Origin: Camelus bactrianus
Taxonomy: Eukaryota > Chordata > Mammalia > Artiodactyla > Camelidae
DNA: 64,000 nt
Direction of reading: 5' to 3'
NCBI RefSeq assembly: GCF_048773025.1
Contig: NC_133574.1
Coordinates: 12,293,501 to 12,357,500 of the forward strand
The notes under the pieces are model-generated. The model saw only the letters and a program-made list of their open reading frames with translations, did no database searches and was not told where the DNA came from. Below are positions 37,250-49,370 of the stretch, in pieces. The position numbers and the translations under genes were made by a program. The stretch's first letter is position 1; each line of letters begins with the position of its first letter.

Positions 37250-37352
37250 ATATACATGTATATATATATGTGTGTGTGTATATAGATGTGTGTGTGTATA
37301 TAGATATGTGTATGTGTATGTATGTGTATGTGTGTGTGTATATATATAAATA
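37250..37352. repeat. TG/TA-rich compound microsatellite
   Basis: Alternating TATA, TGTG and TATGTG units with interruptions. Confidence 0.85.
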
Positions 37353-38059
37353 TTTTATGTGTAGTGATCAAGAATCTAAGTTGCAACCAAATAGTCATTT
37401 TTAAAGTTTGGTTTCAACCTAGTGCATCTTGCCTGGAGATATAATTGTGTATTATAGAGCCCTAAGGACCAAATATGGTAACTTTAAAGTAAGGTAAAAC
37501 CTAGAGTGCATGGTGATTGAAACAATGAATAAATAGATTAATGTTTGGACGTATGAATAAGTGTGACTTTTTTTATTATTTCAAACGGTAATAAATATCC
37601 CTCTTATTACCTGTAGGCCAAAAATTAAAGGCTTTGGTGAAGAATTTTGTGTTTTTTGATCTCTATTCCTTTATCACCTGTACAAATTATTATGTTTAAA
37701 CAAACTAAACTGGATTCTGTTTCTATGACTGTACTAGGACTGATATGACAACTCTGGAATATTCTTCCTTGTGTCTCTTTTTCCACGGAAGTGTGGTTGT
37801 GCCACTCAACAGTGTTATTTGGATGGAATTCCTTTTACTTCAGATAATGTGATCTTATTCCTTAACCACTGTTCTGTGGACAGTGGTCCCAGGCTGCATT
37901 GAATATGGTGCTCACTCTTAGCCCAGGAAACAGTCCCTGATAAAACATGAGTAATGAATTCCTCCCCTGATATATTTGGTCTAAGGCCCCAATCTCTCTC
38001 TGCCCCTGCTGACTGTCCATTAATATAGAAAATGCAGACAATCAAGTTCTATTTCCCTC

Positions 38060-38464
38060 CCACTTAAAGTACCTAATTATTTTATTTTGATGAAATATGC
38101 ACAACTATTTACTATTTTAACTATTTAAAGTGTACAATATAGTGGAATTAAGTATATTCACATAGATGTTACAATCATCATCACTATCTACCTCCAACCC
38201 ATTGCATCATGCTCAGCTGAAACTCTGTATCCAATAAACAAGTCTCCATTTCCCTCTCCCCAAGCTCCTGGTAAGTGTGAGTAAACTTTCTGTTTCTATG
38301 AATTTAACTACCCTGGATACCTCATAAAAATGACATCATATAGTATTTTTCTTTTTGTGACTGTCTTATTTCAGTTAGCATAATGTCCTCAGGTTTATTT
38401 AGACTGTAACATGTGTTAGAATATCCTTCTTTTTAAGGCTGAATAACATTCCATGGTAAGAATG
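38060..38464 (-). mobile_element. Old LINE-1 3' end, antisense (left of younger L1)
   Basis: In + orientation: TATTTTGATGAAATATGCACAA, AGTGTACAATATAGTGGAATTAAG, ACTCTGTATCCAATAAACAAG, TTCAGTTAGCATAATGTCCTC and GCTGAATAACATTCCATGGTAAG. This is antisense 3' UTR and ORF2 end of an older L1 subfamily. It is interrupted where the younger L1 enters, and resumes at about 39326. Confidence 0.75.
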
Positions 38465-39325
38465 TACTACACTCTATTTTATTTTTTTAATTTTTAATTA
38501 TTATAGAACTTTTACATTTCCACTTAATTTGCAGTTATTACAAAATACTGGCTATGTTCCCTTTGTTGTGCAGTACATCTTTGTAGCCTGTCTTATACTC
38601 AATAGTGTGTTACTCCCACTCCTCCCACTCCTCCATACCTTTATTGCCCGCCCCACTTCCCACTGGTAACCACTGGTTTGTTCTCTATATTTGTGAGCCT
38701 GCTTCTTTTTTTGTTGTTGTTTTTGTTATATTCAATAGTTTGTTGTATTTTATACATTCTACATATAAGTGATATCATATAGTATTTGTCTTTCTCTGTC
38801 TGACTTATTTCACTTAGCATAATGCCATCCAAGTCCATCTATGTTGCTGTTAATGGCAAAATTTCATTTTTTATGGCTGAGTAGTATTCTATTGTGTGTG
38901 TGTGTGTGTGTGTGTAGTGTACAATAAATATCTATACATACTATATCTATCTATATCTATCTATCTGTGTGTGTGTGCATATCATATATTCTTTATCCAT
39001 TCACATGTTCATGGACACTTAGGTTGCTTCCATACCTTGGCAATTGTACATAATGATGCTATGAACATTGATATGCATGTATATTTTCAAATTAGTGTTT
39101 TTGGTTTTGGTTTTGGTTTTGCTTTTATATACCCAGGGGTGGAATCTGGGTCATATAGTAATTATATTTTGAGATTTTTGGAGAAATCTCCATACTATTT
39201 TCCACAGTGGCTGCATGAGTTTACTTTCCCACCAAGAGCCCACCAAGGGTTTCTTCTCTCCACATCATTGCCAATATTTGTTGCTTGTGTTCTTTTGATG
39301 ACAGCCATTCTGACCAGCAAATACA
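38465..39325 (-). mobile_element. Younger LINE-1 3' end inserted in the older one
   Basis: It has an A-rich tail (T-rich at 38475-38500) and 3' UTR text TTTGCAGTTATTACAAAATACTGGCTATG. An ORF2 C-terminal segment carries CCATCCAAGTCCATCTATGTTGC and GGCTGAGTAGTATTCTATTG. It runs to GACAGCCATTCTGACCAGC. A (TG)n and TATC-rich microsatellite (38894-38975) has grown within it. Confidence 0.78.
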
Positions 39326-41180
39326 ATACAATTTATTTACCCATTCATACGTTAGTGGATAACTAGATTGTTTCCATTTTTTTCTACTGTTTTGAATAAT
39401 GTTATTATAAACATTGGTGTACAACTATATATTTGAGTTCTTACTTTCAGTTCTTTTGAGATATATAACTAGAAGTTGAACTGTTGAATCAAATGGTAAT
39501 TTTACGTTTAATTTTCTGAGGAATAGTTATACTGTTTTCTACATTAGCTGTTCAATTTGTTCCTACCAATGATGTACAGGATTCTCAATTTCTCTACATC
39601 CTTACCAAAATTTGTTTTCTGTTTCTAAAGAAATGGCAACCATATTAATGTGTGTGAAATGTATCTCATTTCCTTAATGAATAATGATGATGAGCACATT
39701 TTCAGGTACTTATTGGCCATTTATCTTTGTTATTTGGGGAAGGTGTCCTCAAGTCCTTGACTATTTTTGAAATGAGCTCTTTGTTTTTGTTTTTGTTGTT
39801 GCTGAGTTAAAGGGTTCTTTATATATTCTGTGTATTAATTTCTTATCAAATGTATGATTTGTAAACATTTTCTCCCATCCTGTGAGTTACCCTTTATTCT
39901 TTTGATATTGTCCTTTTATATGCACAAAAGTTTTAAATTTTTGTAAAAACCAATTTATCTATTTTTTCATTTGTTGTCTACAAACACCTTTGGTGTATAT
40001 CCAAGAAATCACTGCCAAACCCAATAGAATGAAGAGTTTCCCCTACGTTTACTTCTAAGAGATTTTGTTTAGCTTTTACATTTAGATCTTTGTTCTATTT
40101 TGAGTAAATTTTTGAATATGGAGGAAGGTAAGGGTATAACTTCATCCTTTTGCATGTGAATATCGAATTTCCTCAGTATCACTTGTTGAAAATATTGTGC
40201 TTTTCCCACTGAATGGTCTTGACACCTTTACCAAATCATTTGACCACATATGAGAAGATTTATTTACTGTATTCGTCTATATGTCTATTTGGATTACAAT
40301 AGTTTGTACTAAGTTTTGAAATCAGGAAGTATGATATCTCCCACTTTGTTCTTCTGTTTCAAGATTTTTTATTTGTTTATTTGGAATCTCTTGAAATTCC
40401 CTATGAATTTTAGAACTTTTTATTTTCTGGAAAAAATATTGGAATGTTGATAAGAATTGCATGAGATCTGTAGAATCTGTTGAGTAGTACTGACAGCATA
40501 ACAATATTAAAACTTCCCACCTATGAACATGGATGTCTATTTCTTTATGTGTTATTTAATGTCTTTTGGCAATGTTTTCAGTATGCAAATCTTTCTTCTT
40601 CTAGGCTAAATTTATTTTTAATTAATCACTTTGATCCTATTTTAAATGGGATTGCTTTCTTAATTTTTTGAATTGTCATGTTAGTGTATAGAAATGCAAC
40701 TGATTTTTAATTGTTGATTTTGTATCCTCCAAATTTGCTGAATTCGTTTATTTTTTCTATTTTTTGGTGAAATCTTTGATATTTCTATATTTAATATCTT
40801 GTCTTGTGTTGAGAGAATTTATTTCTTCATTTCCAATTTTAAATCTCTTTATTTCTTTCCCTTGTTTTATTACACTGGCTAGTACCTCTAATACTATGTT
40901 AAATAGAGGAGGGAAAAATGGGCATTACTGTCTTTTTTGTTATCTTAGGGGAGAAGATTTCAGTCTTTCATCATTGAGTAGGATGTAGCTGTGGAATTTT
41001 CATGCATGGTTTTTATCATGTTGAGGAAGTTTTCTTCTATTCCTAATTTTTTAGTATTTTTTTAACAGAAAAATTATTAAATTTGATCAAAGGATTTTTG
41101 TGAATCAATTGGATGACCATTTTTTTCTTTGCTCTCTTAATGTGGTATATTATATTGATTGATTTTTATATTTGGAATCT
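39326..41180 (-). mobile_element. Old LINE-1 ORF2, antisense (right of younger L1)
   Basis: Antisense ORF2 resumes with TTTATTTACCCATTCATACGTTAGTGG, the text that should follow the break at 38464. It continues through ATTTTCTCCCATCCTGTGAG, TTGTTGAAAATATTGTGC, TATTTCTTTCCCTTGTTTTATTACACTGGC and the reverse transcriptase region near 41045-41165. It carries many stops and indels. Confidence 0.75.
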
Positions 41181-41530
41181 ACAGGATGTAATCAACATTT
41201 ATAGAATACCAAAAACATCAGAATACATATTTTCCTCAAGCTAACATGAAACATTCACCAAGATAGACCTCATTATGTATCATTAAACACACCATAAAAA
41301 TTGAAAGGGACAGAAATGTTATAATGTATGTCTCAGACTAGAGTGAAATTAAACTAGAAATCAACAATGGAAAGATAGCTGGAAAGTCCTAAAATAACTG
41401 GATAGTAAACAACACACTTCTACATTATACATAGGTCAAATAAGTCTCAAGAGGGATTTTAAAATGTATTCAATGAAATAAAAATAAAAATACAACTCAT
41501 CAAAATTTGCAAAATGCAGTGAAAGTTGAA
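41181..41530 (+). mobile_element. Old LINE-1 ORF2 endonuclease region, inverted segment
   Basis: On + it reads TAATCAACATTTATAGAATACC, CATATTTTCCTCAAGCTAACATGAAACATTCACCAAGATAGACC and AAATTAAACTAGAAATCAACAATGG, the L1 endonuclease region in sense. It abuts the antisense reverse transcriptase head to head at about 41180. This is likely a 5' inversion of the same old element, with some sequence missing between the two halves. Confidence 0.65.
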
Positions 41531-41578
41531 GGAGACTTGTAAGATAGTTTTGTCGTGATATATAATCTTATGGAGACC

Positions 41579-41622
41579 ATAAACTCAATTTTGGGAAGGG
41601 GAATAGGAAGACACAAAGCAGC
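41579..41622 (+). repeat. Unclassified dispersed repeat, piece C
   Basis: TAAACTCAATTTTGGGAAGG, then GGAATAGGAAGACACAAAGCAGC, matches the minus strand of 14320-14365. The similarity stops after the AGCAGC. Confidence 0.5.
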
Positions 41623-43080
41623 AGTTCCCAGGAAGGGAAATGATCCTAAAATTAAATTCGTAAATGGTTTCCAAGCAAAGAACAAATCCAGGGTGTTGCC
41701 AGAAAAGAAAAGAAAAAAGATGGAGGGGTCAAATATGAAATGAAGGACATGACTGAAGATTCTTTTCCTTAAACCTCAGAATCATTACGGTTGCATCCTT
41801 GGAGTATGACATAATCAGAAAAAGACTCTCTGAGGAGATACAGTATGTATCATAGATGCTCTCAAACAATTGGGCTTCTGGAAAGTTTAAGGGAGTTTTT
41901 CCTCAGACTTATCAGCAAAAACCCAACGTAGAAATAGGGCTACATTGAAAGGATTTGTGGGTTCAGCATTGTTGAGCCTTGATGAAGCTCACCTCAGAAG
42001 GCTTAGACCAAATTGGAGGGTATTTGTGCTAATGAAGAGCTACAGGGGAACCTGTTGATCCTGCCCTGGCACTCCCATGCATGACTATACTTTCATACAT
42101 TTTTCCTTACCACTTCATTCTCTTATCTATTTTTACCCTTTGTTTTTCTTTCTTTTCTCATTTCTTCACCCCTTTTTGGACAGTTTTGTGTAAGTAATGG
42201 ACAGAGGACAGGCCTTGGAGTCAGAGAGCTTGCATCTGAGACTAAGCTCTAGAACCAAGCTAAGTGACCTAGAATATGTTAAGTCTAATCTCTTCACTTG
42301 CATAAATGTAGGAATAATATCTAATTTACTGTGTGATCATGAGGATTAGAGATAGTAAGTGTACTTCCTTAAAGGTAGAAAGTGTCCAATAAGAGTGGCT
42401 TTTATATTGTTTTTATTACTGTTGCTACAATTTTCTTTATGTGGTTGATTTGGGTTCTTGGAGCAGCTGTTAGTAAACTCTACACTGAGTTTCTTTACTC
42501 TACATACTCTTTAATATGATTATTTTTATGATGTTGATTTTGATAGCTGATATTGAACTCTCTTAGTCTCTTTACAGCAGAGTATCCATCACAAGATGGT
42601 TTGAGTGTTGGCTTCTAGAAATGCTTACATGATATCCCTTGAGAAATGCCTGGGAACTTGCATCCTCCTATGTCTCCACTTCTCTAAAGATTTCTTCTCA
42701 GAGGATTCAAGCAACAAATCATCTACAGGAATTGCCATCTTATGCTTTGCTTCTAACATACTAACATTAGAAAATTATTTTTTAATTTTTATTTTTAATA
42801 CTACAAATATATCTTAGGCCTTCCACTAGCAACCAAAGATACAGCAAGCCCTCAGTTAAAGAGAATGCTAATCTATACTGTATCAGTTTCCCCTTCCTGG
42901 CTCCACTTCTGGCACGATGGTTTGCAACTCAGAATCACTCCTCAAAAAAACTGATGAAAACTATTTTTAAAACACATTTAAAAATAGTTGGCCTTATGAG
43001 CATACACAAATGGAAATGCCGCTACAGATATACAGCAAATGAAGACACATTTACTAAAGAATATTTACTAAAGCTCCATA
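41623..43080 (+). other. Gene-free stretch with a MIR fragment
   Basis: At 42205-42405, CTTGGAGTCAGAGAGCTTGC, AAGCTAAGTGACCTAGAATA, TCTAATCTCTTCACTTGC and GTGATCATGAGGATTAGAGA follow the MIR SINE consensus on +. The rest is unassigned. Confidence 0.5.
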
Positions 43081-44089
43081 AAATGATGAGTCTTTAGTAT
43101 TTGAAGATCCGCACTTTTCCCCTCTCCACTCATTGAGCTGGGAACTCCACCCAGACTTGTACAACCAAGAACACAAGTTTTTGACTCCCCCCAGGTCCTG
43201 GTTGGAGGGTTGTCTTCCTGGGAATGACATGACATTAGCATTTCTCATACTGCCCCTAGATAATTGTTGCTGAGGCAAAGTTCTGTACTACTGCAGCCAA
43301 CAGGTGGGGGCCCCATTCTTCCACCACTTTTCCTCTCATGAGACAAAGGTTCTACCTTGGGCATGGTAGGACATTGAGGTCCCAATTGCTATTGACTCAA
43401 CTCATAGGACAGGGGATTTTGCCAAGGGAGACAAGCCAAGGACACCTGGGGCTCTTGCCCATATATCCACTGAGCACTTACTTCTTCAAACTGGGCTGTC
43501 ACTTTGAATTGACCTATTGTTCCTTACTCCAGCACCAGAGTTGTGGCTCAGAGATTTTCCCTGGGAGGAAAGGCAGACCATAGAACAGAGAGCTCAAATT
43601 ATCTCCCCAAAGGAGCCAACTTTATTTGCAACAGCATATGAAGTTCAAATCTAAGTTTGCTTTCAAAAACAGTAGAAGTGTTGGTGAGAGGCAATGTGGA
43701 GGAGACTGATAAATTCATTGAAGATACAGGATAAATGATAAGCCAACTATTTGCTGGAGAAAAATAAGAAACCTGCTGCAAGAACTAGACTCTGAATAAA
43801 TTTCAAACTTTGACCATCAGGAACTGTCCCTTCATAGCAGTCTGAATTTGACTGGATTAGGGTGTAAATAATTTATTCTCCAAGGCATTGTTATGAACAG
43901 TAGAGCTTTTAACCAGCAGTTAGTGGAGTTTCATAGGTTAGTGTGGTCAGGTAACTAGACAAACACTGCCTAAGTCCTGCTAAAACCTTGTTATCCCAAA
44001 GTGGCTGGGCATGTCCAAGGATGAATCCCTGAGGAAAAACATCAGAGGCTTTACCCTGTGTCTGTTTAGGGGATAGAGGAGGAAGAGAA
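43081..44089. other. Gene-free stretch, possibly the 5' part of the L1 that follows
   Basis: The text near 43125-43270 (CATTGAGCTGGGAACTCCACCCAGACTTG) vaguely recalls 5' regions of old L1 elements. I cannot align it with confidence. No exon is seen. Confidence 0.3.
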
Positions 44090-45930
44090 GGGAATGGACA
44101 ACACTAAAATAATCCAGTTAGTCTTTAAACAAGTAAACAAGCTAACAACAATGACAAGCACTGAAAGAGGGGAGAGATGAAGCCAGTACCCAAAGTTGCT
44201 GCAATATCTAAAATGTTCATTTTCCAAAAAATATGAGACATGCAAAATAAGCAGGAAATTATGGCCTAGATACCAGAAGAATAGCAGGCAATAAAGCCAC
44301 CTGCAGGAGAGACCAGATGTGAGAAAAGAAGCCATTAAAAATATGTTCAAAGAAACAAAGAAAACCGTGATTTTAGAAGTAAAGCATGATGACAGTGTCA
44401 CATCACATAGAGAACATTAATAAAGAGAAAGAAATTATTAAAAATAACCAAATGGAAATTTTGGAACTGAAAGGAGCAATAACTGAAATTTAAAAATTCA
44501 CTAGATGGAATCAATAATACACTTAAACAGGCAGAAATTAAAAGTACTTAAGAATAGATCAATAGAAATTATGCAATCCAAGAACAGAGTGAAAAAAGAA
44601 TGAAGAAAAAATGAGCAAAGTTTCAGAGAAATGTGGGACACTAATGTATACCAACAGACATGTAAAGGCAGCACCAGAAGAACAGAGAAGGAAAGGAGCA
44701 GAAAAATATTTGAAAAATTATTGGCTAAAAACTTCTCATTTCCTAAAAAATTTAAATCTACATATCCAGGAGGTTCAACAAACTGCAAGTAGGATAAACT
44801 CAAAAAGACCCATGAATAGACACATAGTAAAAATGCCAAAGAAAATCTTGAAGGCAGCAAGAGGAAAATGACATCTTGCTTAAGAAAACTCATATAAGAT
44901 TAACAGTTGATTTATCATCAGAAACAATAGAGGGCTGAAGGCAATAGGATAACCTATTCTCAGCCCTCAAATTTTAAAAGCTCTTAATCAAGAATCATAT
45001 ATCCAGCAAAATTATCATTTAAAGTGAAGATGAAATAAAAAGACATTTGGAAAACAAAATCTGAAAGAATCTGCTGCCAGTAGACCTACCTTACAAGACA
45101 TACTAAAGTTAGTCCTTCAGGCTGAAAGCAAGTGACCCAAGACAGTAATTTGAATACACACACACACAAAACAAAGAACACTGATAAAGGTAATTATGCA
45201 ATTATAAAGGAGTATAATTGCCTATTTCTTATTCTTTCTTATCTTGTTTAAAAATCATAAAGCAGTATACATTTAATTGTATTTGTGGGCATATAACATA
45301 CAGAAATGTAATATATTTTACAATAGCAGGGCAAAGAGGTTGGTGAGAACAAACCAACATTGGGTTAAGAATTGACTCCAGATGTTTCACTTGAATCCAA
45401 AGGAACAAATGCATAGAACCTGAAATGGAAAGAAGGCTAATATGAGAAAAATTATACATATAACATAAAAATTGTGTTCTACACTGGAAACTGACACAAC
45501 ATTGGAAACTGACTATAACTCAATTTAAAAAAAAGAAAAATTATACATATAAACTTGCTCTCTTTTCTCCTCTCAGCTTCTTTAAAAGACATAAAATTAC
45601 ATAAAGGAATAATAATTATAATGATGTACTGTCGGGCTTATAACATGCATAGAGATAATACCTATGACAAGAATACCACAGTAAGAAAGAAAAGAGAGTA
45701 GAGCTATATGGGAATGCTGTTTCTACATTCTCTGAAATTGCTGGTGTATTTGTGAAACTGTTTTTGATAAGACATATATGGTAAGGCCTAAAGCAATCAC
45801 TAAGTAAATAACTAAAAATATATAGCAAGAAAATCATTAAAGAAGTTAAAAAGTAATATTAGAAAATATTCAATTAATGAAAAAGTAAACAGTAATGCCA
45901 AAAAAAAGACTTGTGGTGTAGAGAAAATAA
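44090..45930 (+). mobile_element. Old LINE-1 or HAL1-like ORF1 element
   Basis: From 44350 to 45125 the text follows an L1/HAL1 ORF1: AATTTTGGAACTGAAAGGAG, AGATGGAATCAATAATACAC, AACAGAGTGAAAAAAGAATG, CATATCCAGGAGGTTCAACAAAC, AAGGCAGCAAGAGGAAAATG and TAGACCTACCTTACAAGACATACTAAAG. The frame at 44611-44871 retains 86 codons, but the element is decayed. Its right part (45130-45930) is spacer-like and holds the short insertion at 45464-45533. Confidence 0.65.
45464..45533 (+). mobile_element. 70-bp LINE-1 3' tail insertion with perfect target duplication
   Basis: The inserted text ATTGTGTTCTACACTGGAAA, then CTGACACAACATTGGAAACT, GACTATAACTCAATT and A's, is the last stretch of the L1 3' UTR. The 19 bases AGAAAAATTATACATATAA occur at 45445-45463 and again, unchanged, at 45534-45552. 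Confidence 0.88.
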
Positions 45931-46103
45931 TAACTTAAATGAGATATGTAAATCCTATTGTTTTGCTTAGTTTTGTTTTTATGAACTCTGGATACAAGTC
46001 CCTTATCAGATATATTATTTGTGAATATTTTCTACCATTTTGTGGGTTGTCTTTTTATTTTCTTAACATTACTTTTTCAATTAATGCTATGTCTCTCTCT
46101 CTC
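45931..46103 (-). mobile_element. LINE-1 ORF2 fragment, antisense
   Basis: In + orientation: TCTGGATACAAGTCCCTTATCAGATATATTATTTG, then GAATATTTTCTACCATTTTGTGGGTTGTCTTTTTATTTTC. This is a common antisense L1 ORF2 segment. It is followed by a CT-rich and poly-T tract (to about 46122). Confidence 0.65.
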
Positions 46104-46122
46104 TTTTTTTTTTTTTTTTTTT

Positions 46123-47770
46123 ACTTAAAATGAATCAGAGCAAACACAACATGTGTACAAATCTATAGATAAAGCTTCTCTGGAAAAAATGCATAAATAC
46201 ATGGCAAAGAAATGAGGCTTGGCATTTTAATGCTGATCATGCCAAACTCAGTGCCATAACACCAAATCTGTGCTTGCAACACAGTGAACTATGTGTATCT
46301 GCTATACCCTACTTCTCAAATCCAGGACTTATGAACTCAAATCAGAATTTGCCATCAAAAACTCAAACTTGAATTCCTGTACTAGGAATGTCTCCAGTAG
46401 AGAGCACTAATGTTTTTTGAATATTCAGTGTAAGTAGCTTTAATTGAGATAAGGCCTAGGAAGGAGTTACAACCATTTCCCATTCCCATATATCTGGGTA
46501 CACAAGACATAGGCAATTATTCCATATCTATTAACAGTTTACAGAGCACCCATTGTCCCCAGGCACCACATTAGGCCTTGGGATCCTGAGGAGGAAAAGA
46601 TACACTCTTACCCTCAAGGAATTTGGCCTAGTGAAGAAGACTGTCTCAATCCCCTAATAATATCTCTTTGCATCAATCAAGGAAAGCATTTACTAATCAT
46701 GCACTTTCCTATCACAAACTACATACATATATGTAGAAAAGCACATGGACTGTAAGCATTTGCAAACAGTAGGTTCAGGAGGGCCTTAGAGAAAATCTAG
46801 TCAAAGTCTCTCATTTTATACCTGGAAACTTTAAACCCAGAGTGGATAAGTGACTTACCCATGATCACGACAAGAGCTAAGATTAATATGGCACTTCCTA
46901 TATGCCTAGAACTGCTCTAACAGTATTGTTTATTTAATCCTCACCACAACTCATTTTTGAAATACAAAACAAAGGCACAGAGAAATTAATTAACAACAAA
47001 AATCAAACAGCTCACAAGGGCAAAGTCAGGATTTGAATCTAAGTAGTCTTGCTCCAGAATCCATACTTTTAGTCACCATGCTATATTTAAGTAGCTATGT
47101 CTAAAGGCAGTCATGATTTTCTGACTCATGTTTTTACACTGTCTTGTTATTTTATACTGTCAGGGTTTCCAGCAACTCTAGAACCCATTGGTCAAAAATT
47201 ATCAAAGAAATCTCAAGATATTATGGTACTTCAAAGTCACAAGTTCCTCGATTTGGGGAAAATGGCTCAATTCAACGTGGATGTATATGTTACCAGAAGG
47301 TGAAGATGAAGACATGCACAGACATGAGAAATATAATAAGTAATCTTGTAATAAGTATTTTTTTATCTTACTTTGACAAATGTTGCCACTTGTGTCTCAT
47401 TTCCTTGTCTTCCTGAATCACTTCCATGTACTCCTTATCACTTCCAAATCCCAGTCTTTAAGTGTGTTGATTCTTCAATCAAATAAGGACATGTTAATGT
47501 AGACAGAGCTAGGGATTAAATCTTGAGAGGACCCTGCACTATACAAGATAGAGAAAATGTGCATTTCAGAAGCCTCAGACTTCACTTCACCCATTCATTT
47601 ATTATCTAACAAGTATTTATTGGGTGCCTGCCATATGCACAACAATGCACTGGGTTCTGGGGATGTGCTAGTCTATGTGATGGATGTGACCTTTACCCTC
47701 CTGAGGTCCACAGTCTTACAGCATTTCTCCAGAGTAAGTTAGGGATCAATAGTTAAGCACTTGTCAATTC
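46123..47770 (+). other. Gene-free stretch with ancient repeat fragments
   Basis: 46820-47090 resembles MIR sequence on + (AGTGGATAAGTGACTTACCC, CAAAGGCACAGAGAAATTAA, AAGTCAGGATTTGAATCTAAG). 46540-46640 and 47590-47740 carry the old-repeat text AAGTATTTATTGGGTGCCTGCCATATGC and ACTGGGTTCTGGGGATG, whose family I cannot name. No gene is seen. Confidence 0.5.
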
Positions 47771-48869
47771 TCAACCTGTTGGGCCTCTGAATGATGCCTG
47801 AGCTACAGGAGGATGAACAGAATGACTCAGCAAGACTGGGGACTGCTAAGAGATGCTGTCACTCTCAGGTGTGCAGACTACAGAGGAGAGAGCATGTTAT
47901 TTTGAAATGACAGTAATACACTGTTTGAGTGATATGCATGAACTATAAAATAGTTTATAAATAGAAATTATTTGCATTATGATTATGTTTTGTCAGAATG
48001 CACACATCTTTTTTTGTGTGTTTGTGTCCTTGAGGACCCTGAAACAAAATTTTGTATCTGATTATTGAATTGGTTTAGTAAATTAAGCAAATCCAGGCAT
48101 TTTATTTGATAATTAAGTTCACTCAAAGATGAAGGTAAAATTATAAAATTTACACCCACTTACATATTTGTTTCATCCTTTAGTATGCTTCCCCCCTCAT
48201 TTTTACTTGTAATCAATCTGTCTGTAACTCCCCCAGTTACACAGAGGCCTTTACCAGACACAAAAAGCTATTCTGCTCACAAAAACAACAGGCTTCCTTA
48301 AGCCTTAAGTTTTTTTTTTTTTAATTTGCCCTTTAGGTCTCAATTTCTCTGAGAAATCTGGGAAGTCCTCTCCACTTTAGCCCACTCTTTCATCTACCAA
48401 TGTAAGACCCATCTAATTTTGCCCTTCAATGTTGTAATGAGATAAAGGACGCCTGATTTATTATCATACTGCTCTTTTTCATAAGGTGACCTGGTTACAT
48501 TCAGCTATTATAAAGCATATTTGAGTCATAGGCTCTGAACCATGTCAATATCCTGTACTAGGAGATTTTAATCAGCCCTGAATTTGCTCATATATCCAGC
48601 TACATATTTGCCTCTATTTTTTTTTAAACTAAAAGTTTCTTGAGGGCACATGTTTATTTGTTTTTAAATCCTCCAAAAACAATTTGGTGGAGAGACTGAA
48701 TTGGAGATAAAGAAGTTAGCAGAGATAAATTAGTAGAATAAGTGGATAATTGGAAGGTGTGCCTGCATTTGGATACATAGGATTCAGGAGACAAAGACAA
48801 AGAGAACTGTGGTGTGGGGACACACTGGTGTTTGGTTAGTTAGTCCCCACTGATTTATCATGTCCAGCC
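47771..48869. other. Gene-free stretch, unassigned
   Basis: No exon, RNA gene or confident repeat is seen. Confidence 0.4.
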
Positions 48870-49020
48870 TAACGGTCCCTGGAGGAATGCTTGGAGACTT
48901 GTGGACCCCAGGAGGGCAAAGGCCACATCCATCAAATGGACCAATGTATCCTCAGAAACCAGTCCAGTGTTTTGCACACAGTAGGCATAGAATAAACATT
49001 TGTTGGATGATAAATGAGTG
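48870..49020 (+). repeat. LINE-2 3' end fragment
   Basis: CCCAGGAGGGCAAAGGCCAC, CAGTGTTTTGCACACAGTAGGC and ATAGAATAAACATTTGTTGGATGATAAATGAGTG match the L2 3' terminus. Confidence 0.7.
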
Positions 49021-49300
49021 GTCAGATGAAACGAAGTCTGAGATATCTGGAACATGAAATATTCCTATCTTCTTTTCTGATATAGTCCAGGATAGTTACA
49101 TTAAACACATAGAAAACAGAAACTCCTGCCTAGACAGTTAGTGGCTTGCCCCAGATCTCACTGACAGAAGAGCCACAAGCAGAAGCCAAGATACCAATTC
49201 TCATACACTTTCTGACTCATATCTCTTTTCCTCTATTTCTAAAATGTTCTGAATCTTGTTCTTTTACAATTTATATTGATTCTTAAAAATTCTTCACAAA

Positions 49301-49316
49301 CTATATATATGTGTGT

Positions 49317-49351
<35 letters not shown>

Positions 49352-49370
49352 TACATATGCATACATATTA
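49301..49370. repeat. (CA)n and (CATA)n microsatellite
   Basis: A TATATGTGTG / ACATACATAC / (CA)n array centred on 49330-49350. Confidence 0.9.

Noticed and set aside
44501-44893. A 130-codon hydrophobic minus frame
   Set aside because: It is the antisense of L1 ORF1 sequence. Hydrophobic residues arise from the A-rich sense strand.
48858-49057. Overlapping + and - frames of 65 codons each
   Set aside because: They lie in an L2 fragment. Neither has coding features.
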